The notes under the pieces were generated by a model. It ran no database searches, was not told the origin of the DNA, and saw only the letters and a list, made by a program, of their open reading frames with translations. Both the position numbers and the translations under genes were made by a program. Positions 62,166 to 64,000 of a DNA stretch of 64,000 nt are shown here, one piece after another. Source of the stretch: Carnegiea gigantea (taxonomy: Eukaryota > Streptophyta > Magnoliopsida > Caryophyllales > Cactaceae); the NCBI GenBank assembly GCA_029747015.1, contig JAKOGI010000005.1:1593191-1657190 (forward strand), written 5' to 3'. Numbering within the stretch: position 1 is the stretch's first letter; every line of letters starts with the position of its first letter.

Positions 62166-62487
62166 TGTCAAATTCTGTAGTTTAGAACAGAATTTGTGAT
62201 TCTTCCATTGTTGTTCATTCGGGAATCACGAGGAATGAGAGAAAGAAAACTGAATGTATTACTGTATGTGTGAGTGTATTACATCAGAAAATGAAGGAAA
62301 ACCCATCATCTTCTCATAAAGACATTGTGTCTATTTATATACACAACAAGAGGTCATCTAACTAACTACTGAGCTAAGCATAACAACCTGCCAGCTGGAT
62401 AGAAACTAACTCCAAGTTGATAACAAACTGCTGAAAATGTAACTAACTCAAGGCTGTTCTTGATTGCTGTTCTGGTGGCCTCCAACA
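62166..62487 (-). repeat. Copia 5' LTR
   Basis: 322 bp, TG...CA ends, and should hold the element's promoter. A TATATA-type stretch (TATTTATATACAC on the plus strand, about 62332-62344) is a possible core promoter. Confidence 0.97.
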
Positions 62488-64000
62488 AACGTGTTAGCCT
62501 CCCACCTTGCTATGGGCAGGAGCCTCGTGAGAGGCATTAGGTAACATGCATGGTACACCAATTTATTTTCTAGGGTATTCAAATTTGACATTGGAACCAC
62601 ACAAAAAGTAACATTCCTCTTCTAATACTGACTATTGCTAATGTACACATAGCAGTTAGAAGCGGGTACTTGAGAGAAATTTGACTGCAAAGGCATCTTC
62701 GTAATCAGCAAGAACTGTAGGTTAAAAAAGTATATTCTGAAGGGTGAAAAGGAACTTACCGAAGCCGAACAGTATTTCTTTTTGCATAGACAGTTATTAC
62801 ATCATTCCAATTAGAAGTGCTGCCAGATTGCTCGAACAAGCTATATGCCTGAGCATCACAGCAGGTCAAAACTTCACATAAGCTTTCAGGAGCATCGACC
62901 ACGATGGTTAATGGTGAGCTGCTTCTGGGCCCATAACGAACGTTCATATGGGCACAATGAAGCTTTAGTCTGACATCTTTGTGTAATATCTGAATCTTCG
63001 GATTCCCCCAATAGAAGGGCGCAAGAGATACGTTTATGGAAGGAATAGATATATCATCCGGAGAAAACCAGACGTCATTTTCAACAACGTCTGGGAACTC
63101 TGACTCCTGCAGAATGCAGACCAATATAAACAATAGAAAAGCAGTCCTACGACAACTCATCCAGACAGTTCTGAAAGAGAATGAGTGATTCTTCATCAAT
63201 GACAATCAGAAAGAATCAGCAAGGGAAGAAAATGAAGTCAATCACCAAGAAAAGGACGGCACCACAATTCTTGAAAACGTGGAGAGCCATGCGGGCATCT
63301 TCTAAGCTCCTGGAAGTTCATCACAGCAATAGTTCAATGAAGATGGAATCAAAAGATCAGTACAAAAGGGAACTGTTGGAACATTCACGGTCTTTTCTTT
63401 CTTTTTTTGGAAGGCTCTCATTTTTGGAAAAAATGGCATTGGCTGAGACCAATATTTAAGTTAGCCAGGAAGTGCCGGTTGAGCCAAATTGAGCACCAAT
63501 GGAAGATTAAGTCATGGTAATCGCAATTTTAACATCATGAATTAATGATAAGAAATATCAATCACTAGTAATGGTGAAATCCCAATTTTAACATCATGAG
63601 TGATAAGAAATATCAATCACTAGTAATTCTTCAGAAAATCACTAGAGTTAGAGTGAATAACGTTTGGAATAGCCCTCACCATACCGATGTGGCTGCTCAC
63701 CAAGCTCAAAGTAAGAAGCCAGAGAGGCCAACTGATGAAAAGCAGAGAATGTAAGATATCAGCATCAGATTTCCAACGTTTTTGCAGCATATTATAAGAC
63801 ACAGATTACAAAGTAATCCATAAGTCCACTTGCATGCTGATCAAGACTCAAAAATATCTCCTTGTGAACTAGGAGGCACACAAATATCAGGTGCGCTCAC
63901 TAACACAAATGAATCTGTACCCCTGCCACCAGCAATCATTTAAAATGCAAAAGTCCATAGAAACCCAGAGGGAAAAAAGAGAAACCCCACCACCAGAAGC

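Larger units (their letters stand above)
57394..62487 (-). mobile_element. Ty1/copia LTR retrotransposon, nearly intact
   Basis: 5094 bp flanked by a 5-bp target duplication AACGT (57389-57393 and 62488-62492). Both LTRs are 322 bp, start TG and end CA, and differ at 2 positions. The element is on the minus strand, so the 5' LTR is on the right. The primer-binding site and polypurine tract abut the LTRs. Domain order gag-protease-integrase-RT-RNase H is copia type. It is inserted in intron 5 of the second NEN gene, in sense with that gene. Confidence 0.97.
56438..63731 (-). pseudogene. Second NEN-type exonuclease gene, interrupted by a copia element, partial at right edge
   Basis: Transcription order: exon 3 63731-63685 (LASLASYFELGEQPHR), exon 4 63309-63246 (SLEDARMALHVFKNCGAVLFL), exon 5 63106-62760, exon 6 56642-56438. 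Exons 3 and 4 have the same lengths (47 and 64 nt) and phases as in NEN1. Exon 5 is half as long because the variable linker is missing. The retrotransposon lies inside intron 5, with host splice sites intact on both sides (donor CG|GTAAGT, acceptor after TGTATTTTTCAG). Exon 6 runs in phase to TAA at 56591-56593, after 16 codons. Homology to the NEN1 C-terminus then continues past the stop (FLVDTYDYEGQAGIGLVAEK) to a second TAA at 56438. Exons 1-2 with the first catalytic residues are off the right edge. Either it is a decaying duplicate or it makes a protein lacking about 50 C-terminal residues. Confidence 0.78.

Noticed and set aside
1..64000. CRISPR arrays, bacterial operons, rRNA or organellar insertions
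   Set aside because: No regularly spaced direct repeats, no Shine-Dalgarno-led gene strings and no rRNA or organelle sequence was recognised.

Overview
The window is nuclear DNA of a eudicot plant. The genes carry canonical GT-AG introns, their closest recognisable relatives are Arabidopsis families (class II formin FH20, VTI1-type SNARE, NEN exonuclease, PPR-E protein), and the intergenic DNA is AT-rich with microsatellites, MITEs and a Ty1/copia LTR retrotransposon. The species cannot be named from the sequence.

Layout, left to right: (1) 52-3483 (+), 3' part of a CDK-like kinase gene whose N-lobe exons lie off the left edge. (2) 6884-23043 (+), a complete 17-exon class II formin with a PTEN-like N-terminus, a very long proline-rich FH1 region and an FH2 domain, about 1926 residues. 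(3) 26248-28185 (-), an intronless PPR protein of the PLS-E type. (4) 29929-30936 (-), a multi-pass membrane protein of unknown function. (5) 30937-37657, AT-rich intergenic DNA with Tourist-like (PIF/Harbinger) and other MITEs. (6) 37658-40626 (+), a two-exon single-pass membrane protein. (7) 41552-45511 (+), a VTI12-type Qb-SNARE gene whose last exon is frame-shifted just before the transmembrane anchor. (8) 47007-54306 (-), an intact six-exon NEN1-type DEDDh exonuclease gene; its 3.4-kb third intron holds a degenerate repeat array and two insertions flanked by 9-bp direct repeats (Mutator-like). (9) 56438 to beyond the right edge (-), a second NEN gene in tandem with the first. Its fifth intron contains a nearly full-length, very young copia element (57394-62487), and its last exon has a premature stop.

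The genes are unrelated in function, as is usual for plant chromosomes. The main stories are: the NEN tandem duplication with one copy decaying and carrying a recent retrotransposon; the loss of the membrane anchor from the SNARE reading frame; a duplicated splice acceptor in the formin; and a directional poly(T)-poly(G) / poly(C)-poly(A) tract that recurs about a dozen times. I found no clearly new multi-gene system. Splice sites were assigned by eye from GT/AG signals, codon phase and family homology; none was tested against transcripts.
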